A DNA stretch of 64,000 bases from Terana coerulea (GCA_024811115.1 JAKOGH010000030.1:167964-231963), one strand, 5' to 3'; numbered from the stretch's first letter, positions 46,111-57,800 are shown. Made by a program: numbers and translations. The notes: generated by a model not told the origin, from the letters alone.

Positions 46111-47305
46111 ATGGCGACGGCGACGATGAACAACTCACCCATCACGCAGGTGTCCCAGACGCCTGTTCAGACGAACCTGCAGCCACAGCTGCTCACGAGG
46201 CTGCTCCTGGACCTGCGGGGAAAGCGGTTCTCTGTAGACCGGGAAACTATCATGAACCTGCCGGAATCGGTCCTGCTCTGCCTCTTTCCCAACGGACTCG
46301 TCCTGAGTCGACAAAGCGCTGCGCTATCTGATGGAGGAGGCGATGATGACTACGAGGAACTGTACGGGGTGGACGTGAGCATGATCAGCTGCCCTGAGGA
46401 GTGCATCCTACTGACCTGAGCTTGCAGTTTGACCCGGACTGCTTCTCCTACGTCCTGACCTTCTTTCGTCAAGCGTCCGATGACTTCTACGGGACACCGA
46501 ACTCGCCGGGTCGATTCGCCGCTCAGCAGCATCTGGTGGAAGGAGGCGGGTCTCCAACGTCCGACTATGGTCCTTCGCAGTCTCAGAACCCGCTTCTCTC
46601 GAAACAGGCGATTATCGTGCTTCGTGAAGAGCTAGAGTACTTCTCCATCCCTCCCAAAGAGGGTGTGGCATCAACCAATGCAAACGGCATCGCGAACGAC
46701 GCGTTGCTCGAGCTCAAGCGCCGATGTGGCAATTACCTCCTGCACAAACGCAACATCTTCACAGCCCTTCAGCGAAACGTGAACAAAGAGAACAATATCG
46801 CGGAACAGCATTTAATCGACATGCTTTGCATGAGGTGCGTCGTGTGCCATTTCCCCGAGTAATTGAGATTAATCTGCATGGCGCCTTAGTGGTTTCAACC
46901 GTGAAGATGAATGGGGCTACCGCGCGCTGGAGCCATCTCGGTGCTGCATTTCTTCGATTGCCCTCGTGCTCTTGAAGACCGGAATCGACCATCAGACATC
47001 CCCGAAGGGCGAGAAGCAGGTCACGATTGACTACTCGCAGATGGCGACCGCGCAGAAACTGCTGCTGTTCTGGCGGAAGCCTGCTGTAAGTAATATCTAA
47101 CACGAGATTGAGGTGCTTCTGACGATTAATCTGTACTAGCGCAAATGCTGGTGGGACGGTATCGAAGTCAACCTCGCGGAGGCCGGCGAGCCGGAGAACA
47201 CTGTGAAGCTCTGGGCTCGCAGAGTCTGGACATTGGAGCTGAGCTTGGTACGTTGAATAGAAGAATTGAATGAATTCAGCCTGCTGATGCCGTGTTCAGG
47301 TCTAG
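46111..47305 (+). CDS. BTB/POZ (KCTD-like) protein related to yeast Whi2
   Basis: About 310 residues in several exons. The start is MATATMNNSPITQVSQTPVQ at 46111. The BTB fold begins LLLDLRGKRFSVDRETIMNL and continues PESVLLCLFPNGLVLSR; after an intron it has FDPDCFSYVLTFFRQASDDF, IIVLREELEYFSIPP and ELKRRCGNYLLHKRNIFTAL. Later exons give QVTIDYSQMATAQKLLLFWR, RKCWWDGIEV and RRVWTLELSLV with a stop created just after the last acceptor at 47303-47305. The motif order matches Whi2, the yeast partner of Psr1/2 phosphatases in stress response, amino-acid sensing and mitophagy. All joins keep frame. Role by homology only. Confidence 0.82.
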
Positions 47306-48240
47306 TTCACTGCCGCTATTGCTTGTGTCTGCCCCCTCGTTGTATTACTATATACCCTTCATCGCCTGCCCGTTCTGTGAACCTAGGTCCAGATACCCCT
47401 TTAATGACATCGTTCCGCATGGAGGCCAGCGCGGGTGTCAAGCCGCCGTCGGCGGGGACAGCTCGGACCGCCAAAGCATCATTACGACATTTCACCACGA
47501 ACCCCAGGAACAAGGAACAGACCAGCCTGGCCCGTTACGAAGGAGGTAGATCTGTCACCGCACCCGTGCCGTGGCGGATGCAATGCAGATGCCGGACTTT
47601 TACCTCGACAAGCATTACATGAACAGCAATGGCCGGCACAACCCAGGCGGAGCGGTATCTTACAAACCGTCCGGCGGAACGCCATAAGCTCGTCGCTCGC
47701 ACACTTGTTCGTGGTAGGACATATGACTGTTGAGTCACATTGCCGAACTTTGAGCGAGGGACAAAGAATACGTTCAGAGGAGGGCGGATGGACCCGGTGA
47801 TAGCTGACGTCGGTGCGACGGCGCAGGAGTGTGAACGGGACATCGATCTGCTCTGCAGCTGGGAGGCTCACGTCCGCCCAGAAGATCACTCAAAGGCGGA
47901 ATGTGGAACATCAGGCAGCGTTGCGGGAATAATCAGGAAGTGTGGGTATTCGGGGAGGCTCCGCCCGATTGACCGCTTGCCGGCACATGCCATCAAGCTT
48001 TAGCCGTTTAGTAGTTCGCGTTCCTTAACATGTATTCCTCCCTTCAAGTCTCCGCGTCTCGGTGGGCATGCTGTTTGCGTCCAGCAGTCGAAAGTCCGAC
48101 CCTGGACTTATGTTGACGTCTTATCTCGACCATCCAGACTCTTCTTGACTTTCAACCCACACCACAGTCTTTCTAGTCTCCCTCCGGAGCTGTACAACAA
48201 CACGAACTCGGTCCAAAGTCGAACTCAGCTTATGACCCAT
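47306..48240. other. Intergenic, no gene recognised
   Basis: About 930 bases between two same-strand genes. Several overlapping short frames exist on both strands, none with recognisable features. The region just before 48241 is rich in CAACCCACACC-type pyrimidine/adenine sequence, as in fungal 5' UTRs. Confidence 0.45.
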
Positions 48241-50608
48241 GGATCCCCACGTATCACGCTCATTTTCCTCGCCTGACAATCCTGGAGATGTTCCAGTGGT
48301 TGTCGTGCTGCTCGAGAGCTCCCCGGATATGTTGCATCTTTGGGGAGACCTGCAGACCTTCTATTTACCGACGCTTCTCCAGGATCTGCAGAACAGCAGT
48401 TCGACAACAGCAGTAAGTCAACTATTACCGTCATTCTTTGTTTTGTCGCGAGTTTATGTTGATAGTACGACCAGATACGCGTGTGCTGGCAGACAACAGC
48501 AGACCCCACTAATCTTCAACCGACGTACTCCCACCTACAGTTGGTTCCGGATTTTCCCTTCAATACACATGTTCCGGTGTCAAGCACAGCACTACGTCGA
48601 GCCGTGGAAGTAAGCCTTTTTTTTGCTGTTTTAGTCTGGGTATTTGACGACATAAATTGTCAGAGCCTCAGAGTAGTCTCCAATGGCATGGAACATCGCT
48701 GTACCCGTCACATCATTATGGTGGCGGTAAATCCACCACAGGATCCCGGCCATTTTACTGGCGGCCACTCACCCGCCGTTGGTCTCCGCCAAGGACTGAC
48801 GACATTACTATGTCAAGTACGTATCCACTTAATTGCGGCGTCGGTCTGTGCTAAAGGTCATGCTGCGGTATTCAGGAACGCATCCGACTCCATATGATCC
48901 TGAGCTCCAGTGCTAACGTACAAGTATTCCGCGATTTCCACCGCCACTTGGTAGGTCTCCACACCCGTGAACAACGGAGATCAAACTTTAATGTGTATTC
49001 TCCAGCTGGGCTCCCAAGTGAGCGTCGAGTCGCCCGTGTGGTTCCAAGTGGATCCACGGCAATTCACATTCCACCTCGCGGCAAAGCCCGCCCCATTCGA
49101 CGGCGGTGGGGGTATGTTCAGCCGCAACGGATAGAGTTCCCCAAACCTGACTTCTGACTTTCACGCAGCAGGACCACCGCTTGCGCACGGGACAACCGCG
49201 AGCCCACCAAGAAGTGTCCCGGTGACCCCCACACGCACGGCGACTGTCCTGCCTGCACAATCGCCCCGTCCGGATGCCAGCCCGCCAGGCCAGTCCGCTT
49301 CCGCAGCGTCGCCGACAAGGCGTACACGGGCGAAGACTAAGGACACCACAGCAGCGCCGACGTCTGTCGATGGACAAGGCCCGGGCCTCGTGAATTACCT
49401 CAAACAAGTGCACGGCCTCACGAAGCGCAGGAACTACGGCGGTAAGGTCAACAAGCGCGGTGCAGCGAGCGAGCCGGCCTTGCGGCCCAGCTCCTCTGCA
49501 CGCCCGATTCTTCCTCGCCTCGAGCTGCCCTCCGCGAGCACGTCTGCCCCGCCGCGAGGTGCCGCCGTCGAGACGAGCCCGATCGATGCAGCGCTGCATG
49601 CCAGCACAACTCGCTACGCCCCCATCGCCCCTGCCCTCCCACAACTCACCCAGAAACTTACGTCCGCGGGAGGAGCAGCCCGGTGCGCGACGCCAGCCCG
49701 CCCGCCGATGGCCCTGGATACAGCCGGCGCCGATCATGGCCCCGCCCGAGGCTGCTGGCCACAGTCCCAACGCGAGCGCGGCGCTCCGCCACCTGGCGCA
49801 CATCGCGCCGCGCATGCCGCCGTACAACGCGCCGGCGCGCGGCGGCGGGCACGACGCCGCGGGCACGATGCAGGCCCCGCAGAACCGGTCGCCGCCGCGG
49901 ATGCCGGGCGTGCAGCCGCGCGGCCAGGCTGCGTTCCCGCCCTACGGCGCGGGCTCGACGCCGTCGCCGACGCACCACATGTCTGGGCCGTCGTCGCCCA
50001 TGTACCAGCCCGCCATGCAGCCCGAGTACCACTCCGTGGCCCACGGGCACATCGCAGACGGGTCTTCGCCGTCGTACGCCTCCTCTGCTGGCGTAGGGTA
50101 CGCCGCGCAACCCCAGTACGCCCAGTACGCTATGCCTTCGCAAGGCAGCCAGTCGTCGTCGTCCCCGCTGTCGTCGCCCGAGGTCGTGGCTCATGCACCC
50201 GCTGCCGCGCACCCCCAGGCTCCCGACCCCGGCGACCAGCCGTTCGTCGTCACCCCGGAGTACGAGGCGTTTGCCAACGCCCGCTTCGCAGAGGCCGTCC
50301 GCTCCGGTGCCGTGCACGCGAGCATGACGCCGACGGCGATCCTCTCGCCTGTCACGTCCAGCCCTATCGCGAGCACCGCCGGCTACTTCAATGCTGCCCC
50401 GCCTGCGTCGCAGCCGGGCCCGCAGACGGAGTATGCGTACCGCAATGTCCCGCAGACTCAGCTCGGCCACGACGGTGTGCTGTACCACCAGGCCCCGGCC
50501 GCTGGCACATCCTCTCAGGACGCTTCCGGCCAGCATGCAGGCTACTATCAGCACTCGACACAGGCTCCTGACACGGGCTCGGACGCGAATCAATGGTACG
50601 GTCCGTAA
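48241..50608 (+). CDS. VWA-like (Med25-type) protein with long Pro/Gln/Ser-rich C-terminus
   Basis: Start MDPHVSRSFSSPDNPGDVPV at 48241. The N-terminal part resembles a von Willebrand A fold (VVVVLLESSPDMLHLWGDL, TFYLPTLLQDLQN, VWQTTADPTNLQPTYSHLQL, TRHIIMVAVNPPQD, HMILSSSANVQVFRDFHRHL), spread over short exons. This is compatible with the VWA domain of Mediator subunit Med25, but the match is weak. A basic motif NYLKQVHGLTKRRNYGGKVN follows, then about 380 residues rich in Pro, Ala, Gln, Ser and Tyr ending GSDANQWYGP at 50608. Within the tail the coding frame changes twice (near 49649-49651 and 49730-49731), each explained by one missing C. Likely a nuclear transcription cofactor; other VWA proteins are possible. 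Confidence 0.55.
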
Positions 50609-52179
50609 ATTCCCAATCTCTCGGGCTCTCACGTTCTCGCCTCTTTCTGCTTCTCTTCGGTTCCTTTGCGTCCTCGTTAATCTTTTCATTTCGGGTGCGA
50701 ACGGTATGTGTTTGCTATATCGGCGTTTGAATCTCGTCTCTTGTCAATTGCTTTGTATATGTTTTTATACCCCCGGCCGTATTACTATGCATCTGGTTTG
50801 CTATCGCACATCTACTCCTAATCCCTCCGTACGCACATCCTTTGCTATCCCGCTTCATATATCTTGCTTCATATTGTATATCCGCTTGACTTATTCCAGA
50901 CTACGCTCGGGTGCTTAGAGAATCGCGCTCTGTGTCCATTCTTCTATCATGACGCTGTGCCGCTCTGTATGACGGTATTTATGACGACTATGCCCGAAAC
51001 TACGAAGAAGACGACACGAGATACAGCCTGGTACTCCCTGGTCATATGATAGAGCTAATGAGCAGCTTCGGGGAGTTTTGTCACCCTGCAGGCCTGCGCG
51101 AGTGTCGCTCTGTAGAGCAAGACTCTAATACAAGACGCTGTCCACGGGACCCGCTCTGCGACTTTTGTTCCGACAAACGAATGGTTCACTGAATGCGATG
51201 ATGTAGTGCACGCGTCGCCGGTGGCTTCCGAGACATTGAGACTCGACGGACATCGCCCGCACGAGGCCCGGGACAGTGGGAGAAAACGTCAGAAAACGTC
51301 GGCGTGCGCGGGCGCGGACGCTGATATGCGGTGCGCGGGGCGGCGTGAGACTGCATGCACACCGCGCACGGCGAGCCATGATGACCGACGCTGGGTCCGC
51401 GGAATCAGTGCTTCTTATGAGCGAAGGGCCGCTGCACAAGGCGCAGAAGGATAAGGAGTATATAGGGTGTCGTGTGGCGCAGATATGTGCGAAGAACGAC
51501 CCGCAGCCGCAGATGTCCGTAATGGCTCGCTAGAAGCCCTCGCTCATCTAAAATGTGCACCCGCGATCCTACGAATAAAGACGGGTGGCTCCAGATGCAC
51601 CTCCCGTGGGACGGAGTGTGAATCACCGCAATGCGGTCCCGAAGCTAAGATCGCCCTACTGGTCATGCCGCATGAGTCAATATTTCGTGCAAGTAATGAT
51701 CTGTGCCCACCTGTCGCGTGCAAAGTCCGGAAGACCAAGCTCAATTCCAGGCGCAAAGACTGGCAGTCGGGAACAGCTTGCAGACAGAGCATACGCCTGT
51801 GATTATCGTACCAGTGAGGCCCGGTGAGCCAGGATAGTCTTTGAGCCGACTCGCGCACTTGCGCAATCGACCAGATTGAGCATCGCCTTGCCTGTATAGA
51901 ACTGGACGGCTTGCCGCAGGTCAGGTTGGGTGACACGTCCGCAAGGGATAAGGCAGGATAAGGCCCACCCTGGCAACGATCCTCGGAGCATGACTGGGAT
52001 ATAGCGGTGGGATTCGCTCGTTGAACAGAGAGTGTGTGACTGGAGCGGTCATGGGCCTTTCGTAGGATTGCAATTCGATATGGTGGACCGATGCGTGTCA
52101 TGTCTGGATGAACATGAGCGGTGTAAGCGTTTCCAGAGCATGCCTCGCTGGGCTGGGTCGTTTCCTTCGAAGAACGGTT
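50609..52179. other. Intergenic, no gene recognised
   Basis: About 1.6 kb between convergent genes. The first 400 bases are T/C-rich and look like a 3' UTR and terminator of the VWA gene. The remainder holds only overlapping short frames. Confidence 0.45.
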
Positions 52180-52545
52180 TTACGAGGAGATGTGAAGGTT
52201 CTCCATGGCATCTTCAAAGCCATCGTCGCTCGACTCGTCGGATCCTTCAGTCTCATCGGAGCCGGCTTCCTCCTCGTCCGAGTCCGCATCGTCCTCATAA
52301 TCCAACTAGTGGAAGTGCCGTGACTGAGCATGGATCTGGATGCGCGAAACATGGGCACTCACTGGATCAAAAATCACTCGGACGATCAAGCTACAGCTTG
52401 GACACGTCGCGATGTCCTCATAGTTCTTCAGCTGCTTCCTCGTAATCTCGAATCGGTCCCCGCACGGGCATGGGTAGTGATACACTTTCTTCTCGTCATC
52501 CCAGGCCATGTCTTCGATCTCAATTTCGTCGTAGTATGCGCCCAT
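52180..52545 (-). CDS. DPH3: Dph3, CSL-type zinc-finger protein of diphthamide synthesis
   Basis: About 102 residues in two exons. Dph3 donates electrons to the Dph1-Dph2 iron-sulfur enzyme in the first step of diphthamide synthesis on eEF2, and also serves Elongator (Kti11). The start [20 protein letters not shown] at 52545 is the canonical one. The zinc ligands are visible as [11 protein letters not shown] and [16 protein letters not shown] (CxC...CxxC), with the CSL triplet. The second exon is a very acidic tail ([18 protein letters not shown] to ENLHISS, stop 52180-52182), longer than in yeast. Intact. Confidence 0.95.
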
Positions 52546-53094
52546 GTCGAATCGAGGAGCGGCAGTGGGAGATGGTGAAGTGAGTCAAAGTCCAAGCGAT
52601 GCAAGAAAAGTAGCCGGCTCAGCAAATGAGTCTGGATTATGTAAGCCACGTGATCAGGAAGCACCTCTGCATTTTCCTGATAGGGATGCTTTGTTAGGAT
52701 CGGAGGCTGTTGCCAAACAAACGATCTCTTTTCGTCTTGCTTTCCGATCGCGAGTTCTTTTCCTTCTTCGCAGACAACCCAAATCATGCACCACAATTTT
52801 GCAGGTCTTTTACTCAGATATGCTTTATTTACTTGTAGGAGTGGCTCTGCGCCAAAGCCAGGACCCTCAAACCAGAGTTTTGACGATAACTGACCACAAA
52901 TTGAAGAGCAGCTCGAAGCGAGCACTTATGACCGACAGGGCAACTTTAGTTCTACCTCGTTTGCATGCTGTCCTCCGATATCAGCAAGACGTGTGCTGCT
53001 GCTCCTGAAGGAGCTGCAGAAGTAGAGAGGCACTGGTTTGAATGGACACACGATGGAGAGAGCTTGGACAATATAGGCGAGGTGCTTGGGAAGG
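52546..53094. other. Intergenic, no gene recognised
   Basis: About 550 bases between DPH3 and the end of the Dpb4-like gene; contains the DPH3 promoter. No coding signal is seen. Confidence 0.5.
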
Positions 53095-54045
53095 TCAATC
53101 TTCGCCTGCCAGGTCTCTATCCCGCTCCTCCACCCCTCGAGCATCGTGATGCAGCTCTTCCTCCTCCAGCGCGTCCTCATCTACTGGTTCTTCATCGTCT
53201 TCATCCTCGACCTCCTCTTCTTCCACATCCTCACCAATCTCCTCGTCTACCTCGCCTTCCAACATATCTTCGTCCTCGTCTTCACGTTGCGCATGTGCTA
53301 TTTCGTCTTCATCTGCATCTTCGTGCTCGCTTGCTGGTGGCGGTGGCGGTGCTTGTGCATTCCGGGAGGGTATGGTGATCGTCGCGGATGTCGTAGCTTT
53401 AGCCCTCCCCCTAGCCTTCGCAGAGACTGACTCTCCTGCGTCCTTCGCCTTGCCTCTCGGCCCGCCCCGCCTGCCCTTGTCGGCTTTCTGGTGGTCGCGA
53501 TATGCTGGGCCCCACAAATTGGCTCGATGACCAGCAAGTGATAGGATGAACTCACCTTGTAGTTCCGTTTGGAGCTTGGGGGTCATGTCGCCAAGATCCA
53601 GCATCTCGAGTGCCTTGAGCACGTCAGACGCGGACACGCTCTTGTGCTGTTTCTGGCTCGCAACGTCATGCGCACTGCGCACATGTCAGTACAGAAGGCA
53701 GAGGAATAGAGAGTGGCACACACGTCGCAGCTACACGCTAATACTCAGTTAATGCGCGCATAACGGCATGGGACCGCGTACCGAGGTAGTTGATGAACAC
53801 TGTCGACCCTTTCATGAGTGCAAGAATGGTCTCCTTCTGCAGCTTGGCATTCTCAGGAACCTACACATGAGCCTATCAGCGACTGTTTATCCTTTATCCC
53901 GTACTATAAGACGCGTACATACAGCAGAGCGAGCTAGCTTTGTGACTAGACTCTTCGGTAGCTCATACGCGTCGATCCCCTCTGAGACCGCCTCTTGCTG
54001 TGCTTGAGCTGTTGACGGCCCTGCGCTTGCATCTTTACGCGGCAT
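53095..54045 (-). CDS. Dpb4/POLE3-type histone-fold subunit of DNA polymerase epsilon
   Basis: About 225 residues. The start at 54045 is MPRKDASAGPSTAQAQQEAV. The histone fold runs YELPKSLVTKLARSA, VPENAKLQKETILALMKGST, VFINYL, then AAT from a 7-nt micro-exon at 53724-53730, AHDVASQKQHKSVSASDVLK and ALEMLDLGDM. A 51-nt intron then leads to AYRDHQKADKGRRGGPRGKA. A basic segment and a long Asp/Glu-rich tail follow (stop 53095). Dpb4 pairs with Dpb3 in Pol epsilon and with Dls1 in the ISW2/CHRAC remodeller, handling histones at the fork and in silent chromatin. With the micro-exon included, every join keeps frame and restores the conserved NYLAATAHDVA segment. Confidence 0.9.
53724..53730 (-). 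other. 7-nt micro-exon of the Dpb4-like gene
   Basis: Minus-strand exon CTGCGAC, preceded by acceptor GTGTAG and followed by donor GTGTGT. Skipping it puts the next exon out of frame; including it gives A-A-T in the conserved histone-fold segment. Confidence 0.75.
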
Positions 54046-54049
54046 TCTC

Positions 54050-55239
54050 AACGTTTGGACTATGTACGGGTTGAAAGCCCGAGTGTTAACAGGAGAAGAA
54101 TTGTCAAGAGGGTGTGAAGTTTGAACCCAGTGTGAAGGTGGAAGGAGAGCTGAAGTTGGCGATGCCGAACGTGCCGGCCACGGCAGAGCCAGAGCGCTTA
54201 GCGTAGAGACTCGGTCCCACTTCCTCGACCACCATCACGAGTTCACACTCACTTCCTGCGTCGGATTTCACGCTTGCCTCGTTGGCTTCACTTTTTGTTG
54301 TTGTTGGAAAAGCGTTGTTGGATGCCCGCAACTTTGCGCAGCCAACTTACGTGCAAAAACCAACCTGTTCGCCGAACAAAGTAGCTGCAGAACTGCCCCC
54401 AGGATATCATGCTCTCGGAATGAATATGTGAGTTTGAGTATCATACCTCAGGGTCCCTCTTGCTGTACGCAGTGCTAAAATTATCTGATTACAGTGCTCC
54501 TATCCTATCACGCTGCTGGTCCATCTCATATGTGTCCCCAGAGCACGGCCGCTCTTCATGGTCTCAGAACGGATATGTGAGCTGGGTATCACACCTCAGG
54601 GTCCCTCTTACTGCAAGCAGTGCTAAAATTATCATATTATAGTGCTCCTATCCTATTACGCCGCGCGCTATCTCACAAGTGCCCTCGGAGCACTGCCGCT
54701 CTTCTTTCTCGACCACCACAAATGCACAGCCTCTTCCTGCGTCGGATCTCGTGGCTGCCTCGTTGGTTTTAGGTTTTTCTTTTCTTGGAAAGACAGTGTG
54801 CAGCTGACTTGGTTGCAGAAATGAAGCTATTCGCTTATTCGCCGGACGAAGTAGTTGCAGAACTACCCCCAGGATGTCATGACCTCGGAACGAATATGTG
54901 AGTTTCTGTATCACACTTCAGGGTCCCTGTTACTTTGCGCTGTGCTAAAATCATCATGGTATAGTGCTTCTATCCTATTACGCTGCTGGGCCATCTCATA
55001 TATACCTGCGCTCCGCGATACGTGCTTGCCGGAGGTCCATTCCTGGCTCCTCGTCAGTCAGAATGGCCCGCTGTCTTTCCGACAACACCATGCCATTGGT
55101 TGTGCCGCATACGTCTGCGTATGAAGACGTGGAGATAGCACATGCGGGCTGCCTTCGGTTGGCTCGACTGCAAGACAGGGCCTTGTTACTAGGGCATTGC
55201 GGCGAGAGCAAGTTGACCCAGGGCGTCTTGGAGGTCTAG
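54050..55239 (+). repeat. Cluster of decayed copies of the AAA-gene 5' flank
   Basis: Three similar units of about 110-120 nt start near 54417, 54568 and 54893. Each has GAATATGTGAGT- or GGATATGTGAGC-like sequence, CAGGGTCCCT, a GTGCTAAAAT(T/C)ATC word, a GTGCT(C/T)CTATCCTAT word and CCATCTCA. The same words, more diverged, precede AAA copy 3 (about 57434-57536) and AAA copy 1 (inverted, about 41085-41185). A second unit with a CTGCCGCTCTTC word and CTCGACCACCA lies at about 54690-54730 and, in diverged form inverted, near 54200. No gene is supported inside the cluster. Confidence 0.65.
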
Positions 55240-55249
55240 TTAAAAGGAT
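55240..55249 (+). promoter_or_regulatory. TATA-like element of AAA copy 2
   Basis: TTAAAAGGAT about 45 nt before the ATG at 55288, equivalent to the elements before copies 1 and 3. Confidence 0.55.
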
Positions 55250-55287
55250 CTCGAGAATGGTCTGCTGAGATTCATCCTACTGCAGTC

Positions 55288-56874
55288 ATGTCTTTCGCCT
55301 TCGGACGCCCCGCCGATACTACTGTTTCATTCGCGGCTGCCCTCGATGCTCAACTCAGCGCTCCCGTACCCAATCCTCAGCTCAACCTCATCAAGCATCT
55401 GAAAACCCAACATCCTGACTCGCAGCACTTGTCGGTCTTGTCTTGCTGGGATAGCACGTTCCCACTCTCCGCATACCTCACCACCATCAATGTGACCCCG
55501 ACGATCGTCGAGGTCGAGACGCACAGCCTCCTGGAGTACGACACCGAATCACGCCGCACGTACACGAACGCAATCGCCGGCGTGTTCAGGTTCAAGTACG
55601 AGGCCACCGACTTCCTCGCATACAAGGCCTCGTGGACGCTCCATCACGAGGACCACGTGTTGTACCACATCGTGTTCCCCGGCGCAAACGACACCGTGGG
55701 CACGGCGCTTTGCGACGCGGTGTACAGGTGGGCGAATGAGCTGAAGGAGGAGATTTGGGTGTTCGATGGCGGGCGTTGGAGCAAGAGCAAGCAGCTGCAC
55801 AAGGCGGTGGCGAACGCGAAGTGGGACGAAGTGGTGCTGGATGAGAAGTTCAAGGATGGGCTGCGCCGTGACACGCAGACGTTCTTCGCGAGCAAGGAGG
55901 TGTATGCTTCGTTGGGCATCACGTGGAAGCGCGGGATCTTGCTCCTCGGTCCACCTGGAAACGGGAAGACCGAGTCTATCAAGGCGTTGCTGAACGAAAT
56001 CAATGGCACGCCGTTGTATGTGAAGTCTTTCGTAACTCGCATGGTATGTTCACCGCTCAAGCTGTAGTTATATAATATACTGAAAAGCACTATCAGGGCC
56101 CAGAGCAGGGTATTCGCTCCATATTCAATCATGCGCGCCGGCATTCCCCGTGCATTCTTATCCTAGAGGACCTAGACGCGATGGTAGCACCCGAAGCCCG
56201 TTCTTTCTTCCTTAACGAGCTCGATGGACTGGTGAGCCCCAACAGCCCGAATCCCTCCCCTGAATCACGCTGATAGTATTACAGGCTGACAATGACGGCA
56301 TCCTCACTATCGCTACAACCAACCACCCCGAGCGCATCGACGACGCTATCCTCAACCGCCCGTCCCGCTTCGACGTCAAGTACAACTTCGCGCTGCCCAC
56401 CCCGGAGCTGCGCAAAGCCTTTGCCGCAAAGTGGCTAAACAAGGTCAACGCACTCCAGGGTACTGGCGACGCGAGCTTCGAGAAGCCCGACGACGCTGCG
56501 ATCGAAGTGGCCGAGACGGCCGAAGGCTGGTCGTTCGCTTTCCTGAAGGAACTGTACGTCTCTTCTTTCCTGTGCGGCCGGCGCCTCGCTGGCGGCCTTC
56601 CGATAGGTTCGTGTCGTTCCTGCTGCGCTTGGCACATGATAAGTCGCTGCGCCAGGCGGGCCACGAGGTCCCGGCTGACACCCTCGAGGCACTGCTCATA
56701 AAGCAAGTCGAGTACTTGGCGACGCAGATTCTGAGGTCCAAGGACGATGTCGAGAAGGAGAAGGAGGAGAAGGCGAAGACGGGTGACGAGCCTGGGCTAG
56801 ATATATCTGGGCTGCTGCAGTATATGTCGGTGGGCGGGGCGGGGAGCTTCGCCCACGCCGGTGTCAATTTCTGA
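55288..56874 (+). CDS. Classical AAA ATPase, copy 2 (spacer)
   Basis: Same four-exon plan as copies 1 and 3, about 475 residues. The start [20 protein letters not shown] differs at several positions. Walker A is [10 protein letters not shown]; after the intron come [20 protein letters not shown] and [17 protein letters not shown], then [20 protein letters not shown]. The C-terminus is longer and different (KTGDEPGLDISGLLQYMSVG) before [13 protein letters not shown]. It is the most diverged of the three (about 13% DNA difference in the first exon), except in a stretch around the Walker A box (about 55777-56000) that is nearly identical to copy 3. In direct orientation with copy 3, 970 nt apart. 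All exons open; function unassigned. Confidence 0.88.
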
Positions 56875-57226
56875 AGTCTCGAAGGTACACCGGTATGTAA
56901 GGCGTTTGGAGTTACGGTAGAGTATCTGTGCACAAAGAAGGAAATATATGTGGACCATATTTTGTGGTTGTAGTTGACCCTGTTGATTATGGCTGGCCAA
57001 GTGTCAGCTTTTTTCTGTTTTGTAAGGAGCATCCACTAGGCGGGAAGCCAATGCCTCCTATATCATCAGGCACTCATCCCATTGACTGCCCTCTGGCAGA
57101 AGGATACCGGAGAGACGAAGTTGGAAGCACTGAACGCGCCAGGTGCCCGGCCATGCCATAGGATGCCGCGCGGCAGAGGAAGGGCGCTTATTACAGATCC
57201 TCGGGCCGTTCCCGGTGCGCCAGAGC
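56875..57226. other. Intergenic, no gene recognised
   Basis: 3' flank of AAA copy 2 up to the border of the right inverted-repeat arm. Nothing beyond a probable terminator region is seen. Confidence 0.45.
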
Positions 57227-57790
57227 ACTGCCGCTCTTCTTCCTCAACCACCACCACAAATTCAGAACCACTTCATATGTTGACTGGTTCATCCACTTCA
57301 CAGCTCTGGATTTTGAGCAAAGGTGGCATCGTAGTTCCGCATATTTGTGCTGATGATATGACCAGATTCAGCTCGCCAATTCGCTTCACAAAGTATTGTC
57401 AGATTGAATTTGGCTCTCAGCTTATGGTTTCGGAACGAGCATGTGAGCCAGGTTATCGCTACTTAGGGACATTACGCAGTGCTCACATTATCATTCTACA
57501 GCACTGTGGTCCTGTTGCGCTGCGGGCCATCTCATAAGCGCCTGCGGTCTATGATACGTGCTTGCCGGAGATGCATTTCTGACTCCTCGTCAGCCAGAAC
57601 GGCCCGCTGTCGCCCCGAGGACGTCTTGACATTGGCTGCGCCGCATCGAATTTGGCAACATGACCTTCTCCGTAGGAAAATGTGGCCATAGTACATGCGG
57701 GCTACCTTCGATTGACTCGACTGCAAGATAGGACCTTATTACTAGGCGCTGCGGCGAGAGCAAGTTGAGCCAGGGCGTCTTAGAGGTCCA

Positions 57791-57800
57791 GTTAAAAGGA
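57791..57800 (+). promoter_or_regulatory. TATA-like element of AAA copy 3
   Basis: GTTAAAAGGA about 48 nt before the ATG at 57840, at the same distance as in the other AAA copies. Confidence 0.55.

Noticed and set aside
48988..49866. 292-codon minus-strand open frame
   Set aside because: Antisense of VWA-gene exons; no splice or domain support.
49658..50689. 343-codon minus-strand open frame rich in Arg
   Set aside because: It is the antisense of the GC-rich Pro/Gln tail of the VWA gene; composition is typical of a shadow frame and no domain is seen.
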